The notes beneath the pieces are model-generated. The model worked only from the letters and a program-made list of their open reading frames with translations. It searched no databases and was not told the DNA's origin. A DNA stretch of 64,000 nt from Devosia sp. Root413D1 (GTDB lineage Bacteria > Pseudomonadota > Alphaproteobacteria > Rhizobiales > Devosiaceae): positions 392,401-456,400 of the forward strand of contig NZ_LMEA01000007.1 of assembly GCF_001425235.1 (NCBI RefSeq). Direction: 5' to 3'. A program made the translations under genes and the position numbers. Of the stretch, positions 44,821-52,376 are shown piece after piece; the stretch's first letter is position 1, and every line of letters starts with the position of its first letter.

Positions 44821-46143
44821 ATGGCACAGGACGCCCTCGGAAATGAAGTGAGCCGCGCCTCCGCAGCGACGCTGCAGGGGATCGACGATTTCGTCACCGG
44901 CTTCCTCGGCTACGAGAAGAAGGCTGCCAACATCATTGCCGCAGCCGACGGCGAGCCGGATGCGGTGCTTGCCAACACCTATGCCGGCTTCACCTGGATG
45001 TTCCTCGAGGCCGAGGGCGCCAAGGCTATGGCGGGCAAATACCTCGCACGGGCCGAGGCTGCCGCCGCCGGCGCCAACGAACGCGAGCGGATGCTGATCG
45101 CGCAGCTGGAGCGCTGGATCGCCGACGACATTCCTGCCGTGCAGGCGATTGGCGACGAGATCGTCGCCCGCCATCCGCGCGACCTCACCTCGGTGAAGCT
45201 GCACCAGTATTTCAGCTTCAACCGTGGCGATGCCGCCAACATGCTGCGCATCGCCAAGGCGGCGGAGGCGGCGAATGCCGACAACCCGCATATTCACGGC
45301 ATGCTGGCCTTCGGCTACGAGCAACTGCACGATCTCGAGACGGCCGAGCGCGAGGCGCGGCTGGCGCTGAAACTGAAGACCAAGGAGCCCTGGGCGCAGC
45401 ATGCGCTGGCGCACGTGATGCTGGGCACCGGGCGCGTCGAGGAGGGCGTGCAGTTCCTTGCCGAGGCGCAGCGGACCTGGGTCGATCTCAACTCCTTCAT
45501 GTACACCCACAACTGGTGGCACAAGGCGCTGTTCCACATCAGCCAGGGCGACCACGCCGCGGTGTTCGATGCCTATGACAACCATGTCTGGGGCATCGAG
45601 CCGGGCTATTCGCAGGACCAGGTGGGCGCCGTGTCGCTGCTGGCTCGTATGGAGGTCGCCGGCATGGATGTCGGCAACCGCTGGGAGGATGTGGCGGACC
45701 ATATGCGGGGCAGGGGGCGCGACACCATCCAGCCCTTCCTGACGCTGCAATATCTCTATGGGCTGGCGCGAGCCGAGCGCGTCGAAGCCGACGAGCTGAT
45801 GCGCGCCGTTGAGGAGAAGGCCGCGACCTCGTCGGCTTTCGATCGGGTGGTCTGGCGGGAAGTGGCGCTGCCGGCGGCGCGGGGCGTCCTGGCGCATGCG
45901 CGAGGCGACTACGCAGCAGCGGCGAAGTGGCTTTCGGTCGCCAACCCGCGGATGACCGAGATCGGCGGCAGCCACGCGCAGCGCGACCTGTTCGGGCAGC
46001 TGCTGCTCGATGCGCATCTGAAGCTCGGCAATTGGGTGATCGCCCAGCAGATGCTGGAGATGCGCCGCACCTGGGACCCGGATGGTGTGCCGGTCAACCA
46101 GGCGCTGGCGCTGGTCAAGGAACGGCTGGGCACGGCCGCCTGA
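44821..46143 (+). CDS. Tetratricopeptide-repeat protein, TTC38-like
   Basis: A 440-residue soluble helical repeat protein of the TPR 38 type. TPR-like helices run through most of its length (ANTYAGFTWMFLEAEGAKAMAGKYLARAEAAA; NPHIHGMLAFGYEQLHDLETAEREARLALKLK). The family motif HNWWHKALFHISQGDHAAVFDAYDNHVWG is present. Bacterial members have no fixed role, although their HxxWH segment hints at metal binding. The frame opens at 44599; the ATG at 44821 is chosen because upstream codons read a repeat element. No strong ribosome site is visible. Confidence 0.85.
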   Translation: MAQDALGNEVSRASAATLQGIDDFVTGFLGYEKKAANIIAAADGEPDAVLANTYAGFTWMFLEAEGAKAMAGKYLARAEAAAAGANERERMLIAQLERWIADDIPAVQAIGDEIVARHPRDLTSVKLHQYFSFNRGDAANMLRIAKAAEAANADNPHIHGMLAFGYEQLHDLETAEREARLALKLKTKEPWAQHALAHVMLGTGRVEEGVQFLAEAQRTWVDLNSFMYTHNWWHKALFHISQGDHAAVFDAYDNHVWGIEPGYSQDQVGAVSLLARMEVAGMDVGNRWEDVADHMRGRGRDTIQPFLTLQYLYGLARAERVEADELMRAVEEKAATSSAFDRVVWREVALPAARGVLAHARGDYAAAAKWLSVANPRMTEIGGSHAQRDLFGQLLLDAHLKLGNWVIAQQMLEMRRTWDPDGVPVNQALALVKERLGTAA

Positions 46144-46160
46144 CTTCATTTGCCACGACC

Positions 46161-46253
46161 ACCGGGTCATTCCCGCGAAAGCGGGAACCTCTGTTTTCTT
46201 GCTCGCGGTGACATCGCAAACGGAGATTCCCGCCTGCGCGGGAATGACCCGGT
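46161..46253. repeat. Compound palindromic repeat, TCCCGC-GAAA-GCGGGA type
   Basis: Inverted arms of about 35 bp, each starting or ending with ACCGGGTCATTCCCGCG and its complement, flank about 22 bp. It lies between the TTC38-like gene and the P1 peptidase gene, which share the same strand. Confidence 0.9.
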
Positions 46254-46306
46254 GCTGGGGGTGGGCTAGGGTGCCGCAGAGTTCGAATCCTGACAAAGGA
46301 GCCCGG

Positions 46307-47308
46307 ATGCAACCCGGACCGCGCAACCTGATCACTGACGTCGCCGGCCTGCGGGTCGGCAATTCCGAAGACCATCGGATCAAGACCGGCACCACCGTGC
46401 TGGTGGCGGACAAACCGTTCCGCGCCTCGGTCGATGTGATGGGTGGCTCGCCCGGCTCGCGCGAGACGGAACTGCTGGCCCCGGACAAGCTGGTCGAGGA
46501 CATCGACGCGCTTGTGCTTTCGGGCGGCTCGGCCTTCGGGCTCGACGCCGCATCCGGCGTCACCGATGGGCTGCGCAAGCTCGGCCGCGGTTTCCGGGTG
46601 GAGAAGGCCACGGTGCCGATCGTCCCCGGCGCCATCATCTTCGACCTGCTCAACAATGGCGACAAGGACTGGGACGAGAACCCCTATCGGGCGCTTGGCG
46701 CTCAGGCGCTCGCCAATGCCCGAGAGGATTTCGCCCTCGGTACGGCGGGCGCCGGCGTCGGCGCGCTGACGGCGAACCTCAAAGGCGGGCTCGGTTCAGC
46801 CTCGCTGGTGATCCCCGGCGGCTTCACCGTCGGGGCGCTGGTGGTGGCGAACCCCACGGGCAGCGTCACCATGGGCGACAGCAAGCATTTCTGGGCCGCG
46901 CCGTTCGAGGTGGATGGCGAGTTCGGCGGCCTCGGCCCGCTGCCCGGGCCGCTGCCATTCGAGCAAACCGCACGCTCGAAGCGCGACTGGGTGACGCCGA
47001 TCTCCAACACCACCATCGCCATCGTCGCCACGGATGCCGACCTCAGCAAGGCGCAGCTGAAGCGCCTCGCCGTGGCGGCCCAGGACGGCATCGCCCGCGG
47101 CGCCAGCCCGGCTCACACCCAGGTCGACGGCGACCTGATCTTTTCCGTATCGACCGGCGCAAAGCCGATTACCACGCCGGTGCTGAATGCTCTGCAACTC
47201 GGCCACGCGGCGGCGGTCTGCCTCAGTAGAGCCATGGCGCGGGCCATCTATTCCGCGAGCGCAGCCGAAAATGATGTGGTACCCACTTGGCGGGAGCGCT
47301 GGGGATAA
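46307..47308 (+). CDS. P1-family peptidase (DmpA/L-aminopeptidase D-esterase type)
   Basis: A 333-residue N-terminal-nucleophile hydrolase. It starts NLITDVAGLRVGNSEDHRIKTGTTVLVADKPFRASVDVMGGSPGSRET, with LVLSGGSAFGLDAASGV and the autoprocessing region GALTANLKGGLGSAS (residues 152-166), where the chain is expected to cleave and expose a nucleophile Ser/Thr. Relatives hydrolyse beta-peptides, D-Ala amides or short peptides. The ATG at 46307 has AAAGGAG upstream; the longer open frame reads through a palindromic repeat and is rejected. Confidence 0.9.
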   Translation: MQPGPRNLITDVAGLRVGNSEDHRIKTGTTVLVADKPFRASVDVMGGSPGSRETELLAPDKLVEDIDALVLSGGSAFGLDAASGVTDGLRKLGRGFRVEKATVPIVPGAIIFDLLNNGDKDWDENPYRALGAQALANAREDFALGTAGAGVGALTANLKGGLGSASLVIPGGFTVGALVVANPTGSVTMGDSKHFWAAPFEVDGEFGGLGPLPGPLPFEQTARSKRDWVTPISNTTIAIVATDADLSKAQLKRLAVAAQDGIARGASPAHTQVDGDLIFSVSTGAKPITTPVLNALQLGHAAAVCLSRAMARAIYSASAAENDVVPTWRERWG

Positions 47309-47334
47309 CATCCGGCGCGTGGGGCTTGTTGGAC

Positions 47335-47691
47335 ATGAAATATCTGTTTGCTGCGCTGATCTTGTCGGCGCTCGCTGGGCCCGCCTTCGCGGAAGAAACA
47401 CCCAAGCAACAGTGCGAACGCATCATTGCCGAGGCTGAGAAAGGCCCCAAGCAGATGGTCGCCGCCGGAAACCTCTATAGCCGCGGTGGCTGGCCTGGCG
47501 TGAAATGCGTGAAGCGGGACTATGTCCGCGCTTTCGAACTCTATGCCAAGGCCGGCGCTCGAGACTCTATCAACGGGCTGCTCTATGACCTCGAAGCCAA
47601 GGCCAACCAGGGCATGGAGTATGCCCGCATTGGTCTGGTGAAACTGCAGGCTCGCGGTTACATCTGGGTGGACGTCGAACAGGTGCGCTGA
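47335..47691 (+). CDS. Small exported protein with Sel1-like helices
   Basis: A 118-residue protein with a signal peptide (MKYLFAALILSALAGPAFA-EE). The mature chain has two Cys and helical segments RAFELYAKAGARDSINGLLYDLEAKANQGMEYARIGLVKLQARGY that resemble a degenerate Sel1/TPR pair. Function unknown. An earlier start overlapping the peptidase gene is possible, but the signal peptide marks 47335. It converges on the next gene across 10 bp. Confidence 0.65.
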   Translation: MKYLFAALILSALAGPAFAEETPKQQCERIIAEAEKGPKQMVAAGNLYSRGGWPGVKCVKRDYVRAFELYAKAGARDSINGLLYDLEAKANQGMEYARIGLVKLQARGYIWVDVEQVR

Positions 47692-47701
47692 GCCACGAGG
47701 C

Positions 47702-48151
47702 TCATGCCGCCGACGCTGCCTTCACGTGGTAGCAGAAATCGCACATGCCATCGCCGTTCATGCAGGTCTTGGTCCGCTCGAGCCTTAGCCCCAGCTCGTC
47801 GGCCATGGCGAAATCGCCGTTGCAGATCAACAGTTCACCGAGATCGCGGGCGCCGATCTGTTCCATGAACTCGGCGTAGTCGCAGTGGTTGACCTGGTTG
47901 CGCAGCAGCACGTCCGTCTGTTCCAGCGTCTCGAACTCATAACGTACCCCTTCGCCGAAGCCGGCAAACTCTGTGGCGAGGGTGGGGATATCGAGCAAGG
48001 AGCCGCGCTGCGCGACGACGGCGCGGTTGGCCTTATCGAGCGCGACCCGCACCAACGCATGCGCCCGTTCCTTGCCGAGCGCGGCCTCCATGGCGCGGAC
48101 CAGCGGAATCTGGGCCCGGACCTCGGTGGTGATGCGTTCGAATGGGGTCAT
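47702..48151 (-). CDS. L-2-amino-thiazoline-4-carboxylate hydrolase family protein
   Basis: A 149-residue protein of the ATC-hydrolase family, named for the Pseudomonas enzyme that opens amino-thiazoline carboxylate on the way to L-cysteine. The family core is visible: LLRNQVNHCDYAEFMEQIGARDLGELLICNGDFAMADELGLRLERTKTCMNGDGMCDFCYHV, with conserved Cys and Asp. Many family members have other or unknown roles. The ATG at 48151 follows GGAGAG; upstream in-frame codons are not protein-like. Confidence 0.82.
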   Translation of the reverse strand: MTPFERITTEVRAQIPLVRAMEAALGKERAHALVRVALDKANRAVVAQRGSLLDIPTLATEFAGFGEGVRYEFETLEQTDVLLRNQVNHCDYAEFMEQIGARDLGELLICNGDFAMADELGLRLERTKTCMNGDGMCDFCYHVKAASAA

Positions 48152-48252
48152 CGGCAGCTCTCCGGCGTCACGCGATGATGGCAGGATCGTCCGCAGCAGG
48201 AAACCCCGGCCGGTCTGATGCGTTTGCCACTTCGACAACGATGGAGGACGCG

Positions 48253-48627
48253 ATGAACGCGCAAAGCAGAGCAACCGCCATGATCCCCGCCCACAACGTC
48301 GAGCGGGCAGTGGCCTGGTATCGGGACAAGCTGGGGATCGCGCCTGCCAGGCAGGATGAGAACGGCGCCAACTATGAGCTCAACGGCGTCCAGGCCTTCC
48401 TCTACAAGTCGGATTTTGCCGGCACGGCCGAGCACACCATGCTGTCGTTCGACACGGTCGATCTGGACGCCGACATGCGGGACATGCGCGGCAAGGGGGT
48501 CACGTTCCTCGACTACGACTTGCCGGATTTGAAGACCGAGAACGGCGTCGCCAGCTTTGGCCCGGTGAAAAACGCCTGGGCCAAGGACAGCGAGGGCAAC
48601 ATTCTCGGCTTCGTTCAGGGCATGTAG
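48253..48627 (+). CDS. VOC-family protein, paralogue of the 34.2-kb gene
   Basis: A 124-residue VOC-fold protein with AMIPAHNVERAVAWYRDKLGIAP at the start and NGVASFGPVKNAWAKDSEGNILGFVQG at the end. It shares several exact blocks with the VOC protein at 34181 (AWYRDKLG, DFAGTA/QFAGTA, LKTENG, KDSEGNIL), so the two are recent paralogues. GGAGG precedes the ATG at 48253; the earlier in-frame starts are unlikely. Substrate unknown. Confidence 0.87.
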   Translation: MNAQSRATAMIPAHNVERAVAWYRDKLGIAPARQDENGANYELNGVQAFLYKSDFAGTAEHTMLSFDTVDLDADMRDMRGKGVTFLDYDLPDLKTENGVASFGPVKNAWAKDSEGNILGFVQGM

Positions 48628-48636
48628 AGCGTCAGG

Positions 48637-49074
48637 CTATTTCGAGCAGCGGAACACCGTGCTCGACTTGGCGTCGCCCACGGCGATCCGGATGCCTTCG
48701 CCTGATGGACCGAAGATCGGCGTCAGCTTCAGGTCCTGCTTGTTGCAGGTGGCGCTGAAGGTGCCGTCCTTGTTGTCGTTGAGCGCGATGTCGCAGCTCT
48801 TGCCGCCGGCCGAGAACTTGCCTGCCGACACCACCGTGAGGCCGGTCTTGTCGGTGCAATCGAGCGCCGCCCAGCTGCCGATCAGCGGGCGAGCGCCAGG
48901 CGGAAGTTTCGCCGCGGTGGCCGGTGCGGCGGGCGTCTTGCCCGTGGCCGGCGCCTTGGCGGGCGTGGCGGCAGCGGCAGGCGCTTCGGCCGAAGGCGCC
49001 TTGGGCGTGCTGTCGTTGTTGCAGGCGGCCAACAGGGGCAGGACGAGGAGGAGAGAGAGCGGCAAAAGGCGCAT
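48637..49074 (-). CDS. Lipoprotein of unknown function
   Basis: A 145-residue lipoprotein: MRLLPLSLLLVLPLLAACNND has the lipobox LAAC with Cys18. A Pro/Ala/Thr-rich linker (about 22-62) leads to a small globular domain with three Cys (ALDCTDK, KSCDIALND, ATCNKQD) and a final RCSK. The domain may be a small beta-barrel of the kind seen in copper- or inhibitor-type lipoproteins, but no family is recognised. A start ten codons earlier exists and is less likely. Confidence 0.7.
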   Translation of the reverse strand: MRLLPLSLLLVLPLLAACNNDSTPKAPSAEAPAAAATPAKAPATGKTPAAPATAAKLPPGARPLIGSWAALDCTDKTGLTVVSAGKFSAGGKSCDIALNDNKDGTFSATCNKQDLKLTPIFGPSGEGIRIAVGDAKSSTVFRCSK

Positions 49075-49153
49075 CGGCGAATCCGGTGTCGTTGCTATTG
49101 TCATGGCATGGGTGCGCCGTCATTGCGGCGCGATTGCAGCGGAGTCGTCAAGT

Positions 49154-49615
49154 TTGGCTGTAGCGCAGATCTTTGTGGATGCCGATGCCTGTCCGGTGAA
49201 GGACGAGGTGCTGCGCGTCGCCGAGCGGCACGGCATGGTGACCACTTTCGTCGCCAATTTCGGGCTGCGGCCATCGCGCGACCCCATGGTGCGCAACGTA
49301 ATGGTGCCACAGGGCGCCGATGCCGCGGACGATTGGATCGTCGAGCATGCGGGCGCCGGCGACCTGGTGATCACGTCGGACATTCCGCTGGCCAGCCGGG
49401 CGCTGAAAGAAGGCGCAATGGTACTCGGGCCGACCGGTAAGCCGTTCACCGAGCACTCGATTGGCATGGCGCTGGCGATGCGTGAGCTGAACCAGCATCT
49501 GCGCGAGACCGGCGAGAGCAAGGGTTACAATGCCGGCTTTACCGCCAGGGATCGCTCCAACTTCCTCCATGCGTTCGATGCCGCGGTGCAACGCGCCAAG
49601 CGGCAGGGTGAGTGA
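49154..49615 (+). CDS. YaiI/YqxD family protein (DUF188), TTG start
   Basis: A 153-residue protein of the YaiI/YqxD family, related to NYN/PIN-like domains. It begins AVAQIFVDADACPVKDEVLRVAERHG and contains DLVITSDIPLASRALKEGAMVLGPTGKPFTEHSIGMALAMRELNQHLRE, both diagnostic. Nuclease activity is suspected in the superfamily but not shown for this family. The longer open frame overlaps the lipoprotein gene on the other strand; the TTG at 49154 with GGAG nine bases upstream fits the normal N-terminus. Confidence 0.9.
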   Translation: MAVAQIFVDADACPVKDEVLRVAERHGMVTTFVANFGLRPSRDPMVRNVMVPQGADAADDWIVEHAGAGDLVITSDIPLASRALKEGAMVLGPTGKPFTEHSIGMALAMRELNQHLRETGESKGYNAGFTARDRSNFLHAFDAAVQRAKRQGE

Positions 49616-49760
49616 GGCAGGACCAGCTTCAGCCGGACTGCCATGGCCGCGCCTGAGATAGAAGTTCCCATATCAGCCTTAAGTTTGGGCGGTATGCCCT
49701 TGAATTGAGCAGCAAACTGCGCTTCAAACGTGCACCGTTTTCCTGCCCGAGTATTCCCAC

Positions 49761-50270
49761 TTGAGCCGTCTTCTCGATTTCATCCACCGGCACGAGCCGC
49801 GCGGCCAGACTTTGGCGCACTTGAAATCCGGCACCGGCGCTGTGGTGGCGATGACCCTGGTGGGCGGGCTGGCCGCCTGGACCGGGCTGCCGATGCTGTT
49901 GGCGCCGTTCGGCGCGACCGCCGTGCTGCTGTTCGGGCAGGCCGAGAGCCCGCTGGCGCAGCCCGCCAACATTTTCGGTGGCTATCTGGTGGCAGCCGTG
50001 ATCAGCGTGGCGATCTTCGCGCTGCTGCCGTCAGCCTGGTGGGTGGCCACCATCGCCGTTGGTCTGGTGATCGCTGCGATGCTGCTGCTGCGCGTCACAC
50101 ATCCGCCGGCGGGCGCGGTGCCGCTGGTGGCGTTCTCCACCCATATGCCGATGGATACGCTGTTCCTCGTGGTCGTGGCGGGCGCCGCCTGCCTCGTCGC
50201 GGTGGCCGTGGTGCACCACCAGCTGCCGCCGCGGGTGACTTACCCGCGCCGTCCGACGCGCCCCGGCTGA
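49761..50270 (+). CDS. HPP-family membrane protein
   Basis: A 169-residue inner-membrane protein with four helices and the HPP motif. Marks are LAHLKSGTGAVVAMTLVGGLAAWTGLPMLLAPFGATAVLLFGQAESPLAQPANIFGGYL and LRVTHPPAGAVPLVAF. HPP proteins have been linked to nitrite transport in plastids and cyanobacteria; the role in this bacterium is unknown. The start is a TTG with no strong ribosome site, so the exact N-terminus is uncertain. Confidence 0.85.
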   Translation: MSRLLDFIHRHEPRGQTLAHLKSGTGAVVAMTLVGGLAAWTGLPMLLAPFGATAVLLFGQAESPLAQPANIFGGYLVAAVISVAIFALLPSAWWVATIAVGLVIAAMLLLRVTHPPAGAVPLVAFSTHMPMDTLFLVVVAGAACLVAVAVVHHQLPPRVTYPRRPTRPG

Positions 50271-50294
50271 GCTGCCTCAACCTCCAGCAGTCCC

Positions 50295-50333
50295 GAAGCA
50301 CATTACCGTTTCGTTGAAACGGTAATGTGCTTC
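50295..50333. terminator. Perfect 18-bp-stem palindrome at convergent gene ends
   Basis: GAAGCACATTACCGTTTC pairs exactly with GAAACGGTAATGTGCTTC around GTT. It lies between the stops of the HPP gene and the FadR-type gene and includes the last codons of the latter. It could terminate transcription in both directions, though neither strand has a proper T-run. It may also be a recently inserted element because its stem is still perfect. Confidence 0.6.
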
Positions 50334-51109
50334 AACCCATTGATTTGTCGCGTTTTCGAACCGGAAAAGTCTGCAACTTTTCCTGAAAACGCTCCAGTGT
50401 CGATGATCATCTCGATCTCGTCGCGCACCTTGTCGAGCACATCGTTGATTGCTGCCACGGCCAGGGCCGGGTCGGCGGCGACGATCGCATCGGCCAGGTC
50501 GCGATGCGGCGGGAACGAGTCGAGGCCGAAATCGTCACGGCCGAACGGCGACTCGTTGGATCGCTCCAGCGCCTCGTCGAGCTTGTGCAGGATTTCGCCG
50601 AACATCGGGTTCCCGGACGCCTCGTAGATGGCGCCGTGGAAAGCGGCGTCCGCCTTGTGCCAGTTGCGGCGCGCCGCGACATCGGCCAGCAGCACATCGC
50701 AGAGCCGCGAGATTTCCGCCCGCTGCGCCTTGGTGGCGTTGACGGTCGCCTTACGCACCACCTCGTTCTCGAGCGCCCGGCGGACCTCGACCAGGCGGAG
50801 CAGGGCCTCGCCCTCGAAGCGGATCATCGTCGGTGCGAGCCCGCGTGAGGTTCGCACCTTGGCCGCGAGGTAGGTGCCATCGCCACGCCGGCGGCGGATG
50901 ATGCCGAGGCCCTCCCAGCGGTTCAGCGCCTCGCGGATGGTGGAACGGCCAACCCCGAGGGTGGTCGCCAGCGAGACTTCCGGCGGCAGCCGATCGCCGA
51001 CGCTCAGCCCGGCCCGCTCGATCATTTCGGCGAGCGCATCCAGCACGGCAACGCCGCGCGTCCGCGTCTCCAGCGGTTCGAGGTAGCTCAGTACTCCGTC
51101 CTGCGCCAC
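50303..51109 (-). CDS. FadR/GntR-family (FCD) transcriptional regulator
   Basis: A 268-residue regulator, the last gene of the second ABC operon. The N-terminal winged helix has VGDRLPPEVSLATTLGVGRSTIREALNRWEGLGIIRRRRGDGTY. The C-terminal FCD domain has metal or ligand residues in WHKADAAFHGAIYEASGN and FPPHRDLADAI. The GTG at 51109 with GGGAGGAA upstream is a better start than the ATGs near 51154. The last 30 or so residues (TGAFSGKVADFSGS to the end) are encoded by a rhizobial repeat plus a palindrome, so the native C-terminus was probably replaced. It likely controls the operon and perhaps the 59.7-62 kb gene. Confidence 0.92.
   Translation of the reverse strand: MAQDGVLSYLEPLETRTRGVAVLDALAEMIERAGLSVGDRLPPEVSLATTLGVGRSTIREALNRWEGLGIIRRRRGDGTYLAAKVRTSRGLAPTMIRFEGEALLRLVEVRRALENEVVRKATVNATKAQRAEISRLCDVLLADVAARRNWHKADAAFHGAIYEASGNPMFGEILHKLDEALERSNESPFGRDDFGLDSFPPHRDLADAIVAADPALAVAAINDVLDKVRDEIEMIIDTGAFSGKVADFSGSKTRQINGLKHITVSTKR
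50331..50396 (-). repeat. Rhizobial repeat element inside the FadR-type coding region
   Basis: On the minus strand it reads GGAGCGTTTTCAGGAAAAG, TTGCAGACTTTTCCGGTTCG, AAAACGCGACAAATCAATG. It aligns with the elements at 34.6 and 44.7 kb. Here it is translated as the C-terminal tail of the regulator. Confidence 0.85.
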
Positions 51110-51169
51110 GCCTGTTCCTCCCGGCCCGAATGGCCGTGCCGGCACCACCATCACAATTCGGCGGTTTTG

Positions 51170-52375
51170 TCAGCCATGCTGACGTGCCAGCTCCGGTTTG
51201 CCCTGCAAATCCAGCATCTCCGTCAATGCGCCGATGAGGATGTCCATCTGCGCCTTCGAGTTGTAGCCCTGCACCGAAACCCGGACGATGTGGTGGTCCT
51301 GCCACTTGAATACCGGGATCTCGATCGCGTATCGCGCCATCAGCTCCTTGGAGAACTCCGCCGGTTCGAACTCGGGGACCGGCATCGCCACCATCTGCGG
51401 CGCGCAGAACTCCGGGCTGCTGAGCGGTTCTAGACCCGTCAGCGCTTGCAGGCGCCGCGCCGTTTCCTGCGCCAGCTCGCGGCAATCTGCCGCCACGCGG
51501 GTCCAGTCATGGTCCTCACGGAACTTGATCGCCGACGGCACGCTCAGCCAGGCCGCTGGGTCGCGGGTGCCCTGCATCTCCAGCTCGTCGATGAACGGGC
51601 TGTTGCCGAAGGCGCCCTTGGCGTCGGGGAGTTTTGAGTCGACGGTCCAGCCGTGGCTGATCACCAGCGGATTGATCAGGCCCTGCAGTTCCGGCCGGAC
51701 ATAGAGGAACGCCGAGCCCTTGGGCGTCATCAGCCACTTGTGGCAGTTGCCCGAGTAGAAGTCGACGCCCATCGCATCGAGGTTCAGCGGGATATGGCCG
51801 GGTGTGTGGGCGCCGTCGATCACCGTCCAGATGCCGCGCTTGCGGGCTTCGGCAATCGGCCGCTCGATCGGGAAGCGCAGCGCCGTCGGCGAGGTGATGT
51901 GGCTGAGGAACAGCACCTTGGTGCGCTCGTTCATCGCCTCGACCAGCGTGTTGGTGAAGGCCGCCTCGGACACCAGCGGCATCGGCACCTTGACCGTGAC
52001 GATCTTGGCGCCGGTGCGGCGCGCCACATAGGCCCAGGTCTTTTCCAGCGCCGAATACTCGTGATCGGTCGTCAGGATCTCGTCGCCTTCCCTTAGGTCT
52101 AGCGACTGGGCGACGATGTTGAGCCCTTCGGTGGCGTTGACCAGCCCGACGATGTTCTCCGAGGTCGTGCCGAGAAATGCCGAGAGCGCCACGCGGGGCA
52201 CCTTGGTGCGTTCGCTGAGGTCGCGGCCGAGGAAGGCCACCGGCTGCCGTTCCAGCTCGAGCTGCCAGGCCTGGTAGGTCTCGAACACCGGACGCGGGCA
52301 GGCGCCGAAAGAGCCATGGTTCAGGAAAACGACATCGTCCCGGAGGAGGAAGTGTCGCGCGAGATTGGAGGACAA
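51170..52375 (-). CDS. Class V aminotransferase-fold PLP enzyme (isopenicillin-N-epimerase-like)
   Basis: A 401-residue fold-type I PLP enzyme. FLNHGSFGACPRPVFETY at the N-terminus is typical of CefD/isopenicillin-N-epimerase-like proteins; the cofactor Asp is in WTVIDGAHTPGHIPL (D187) and the Schiff-base Lys in SGNCHKWLMTPKG (K213). Members act as epimerases, desulfurases or lyases on amino acids or peptides. The start is TTG with AAAGG eight bases ahead, one base after the permease stop. Co-transcription with a peptide importer suggests it processes the imported compound. Confidence 0.88.
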   Translation of the reverse strand: MSSNLARHFLLRDDVVFLNHGSFGACPRPVFETYQAWQLELERQPVAFLGRDLSERTKVPRVALSAFLGTTSENIVGLVNATEGLNIVAQSLDLREGDEILTTDHEYSALEKTWAYVARRTGAKIVTVKVPMPLVSEAAFTNTLVEAMNERTKVLFLSHITSPTALRFPIERPIAEARKRGIWTVIDGAHTPGHIPLNLDAMGVDFYSGNCHKWLMTPKGSAFLYVRPELQGLINPLVISHGWTVDSKLPDAKGAFGNSPFIDELEMQGTRDPAAWLSVPSAIKFREDHDWTRVAADCRELAQETARRLQALTGLEPLSSPEFCAPQMVAMPVPEFEPAEFSKELMARYAIEIPVFKWQDHHIVRVSVQGYNSKAQMDILIGALTEMLDLQGKPELARQHG

Positions 52376-52376
52376 G

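Noticed and set aside
15368-46253. Repeated palindromes as insertion-sequence ends
   Set aside because: No transposase gene lies between any pair, and the copies are short intergenic elements.
46270-46300. GTTCGAATCC, a tRNA T-loop-like string
   Set aside because: Flanking bases do not form the T-stem, and no acceptor or anticodon arm can be drawn.
44620-46665. 681-codon minus-strand open frame
   Set aside because: Antisense to the TTC38-like and P1 peptidase genes, crosses a palindromic repeat, and shows no domain.
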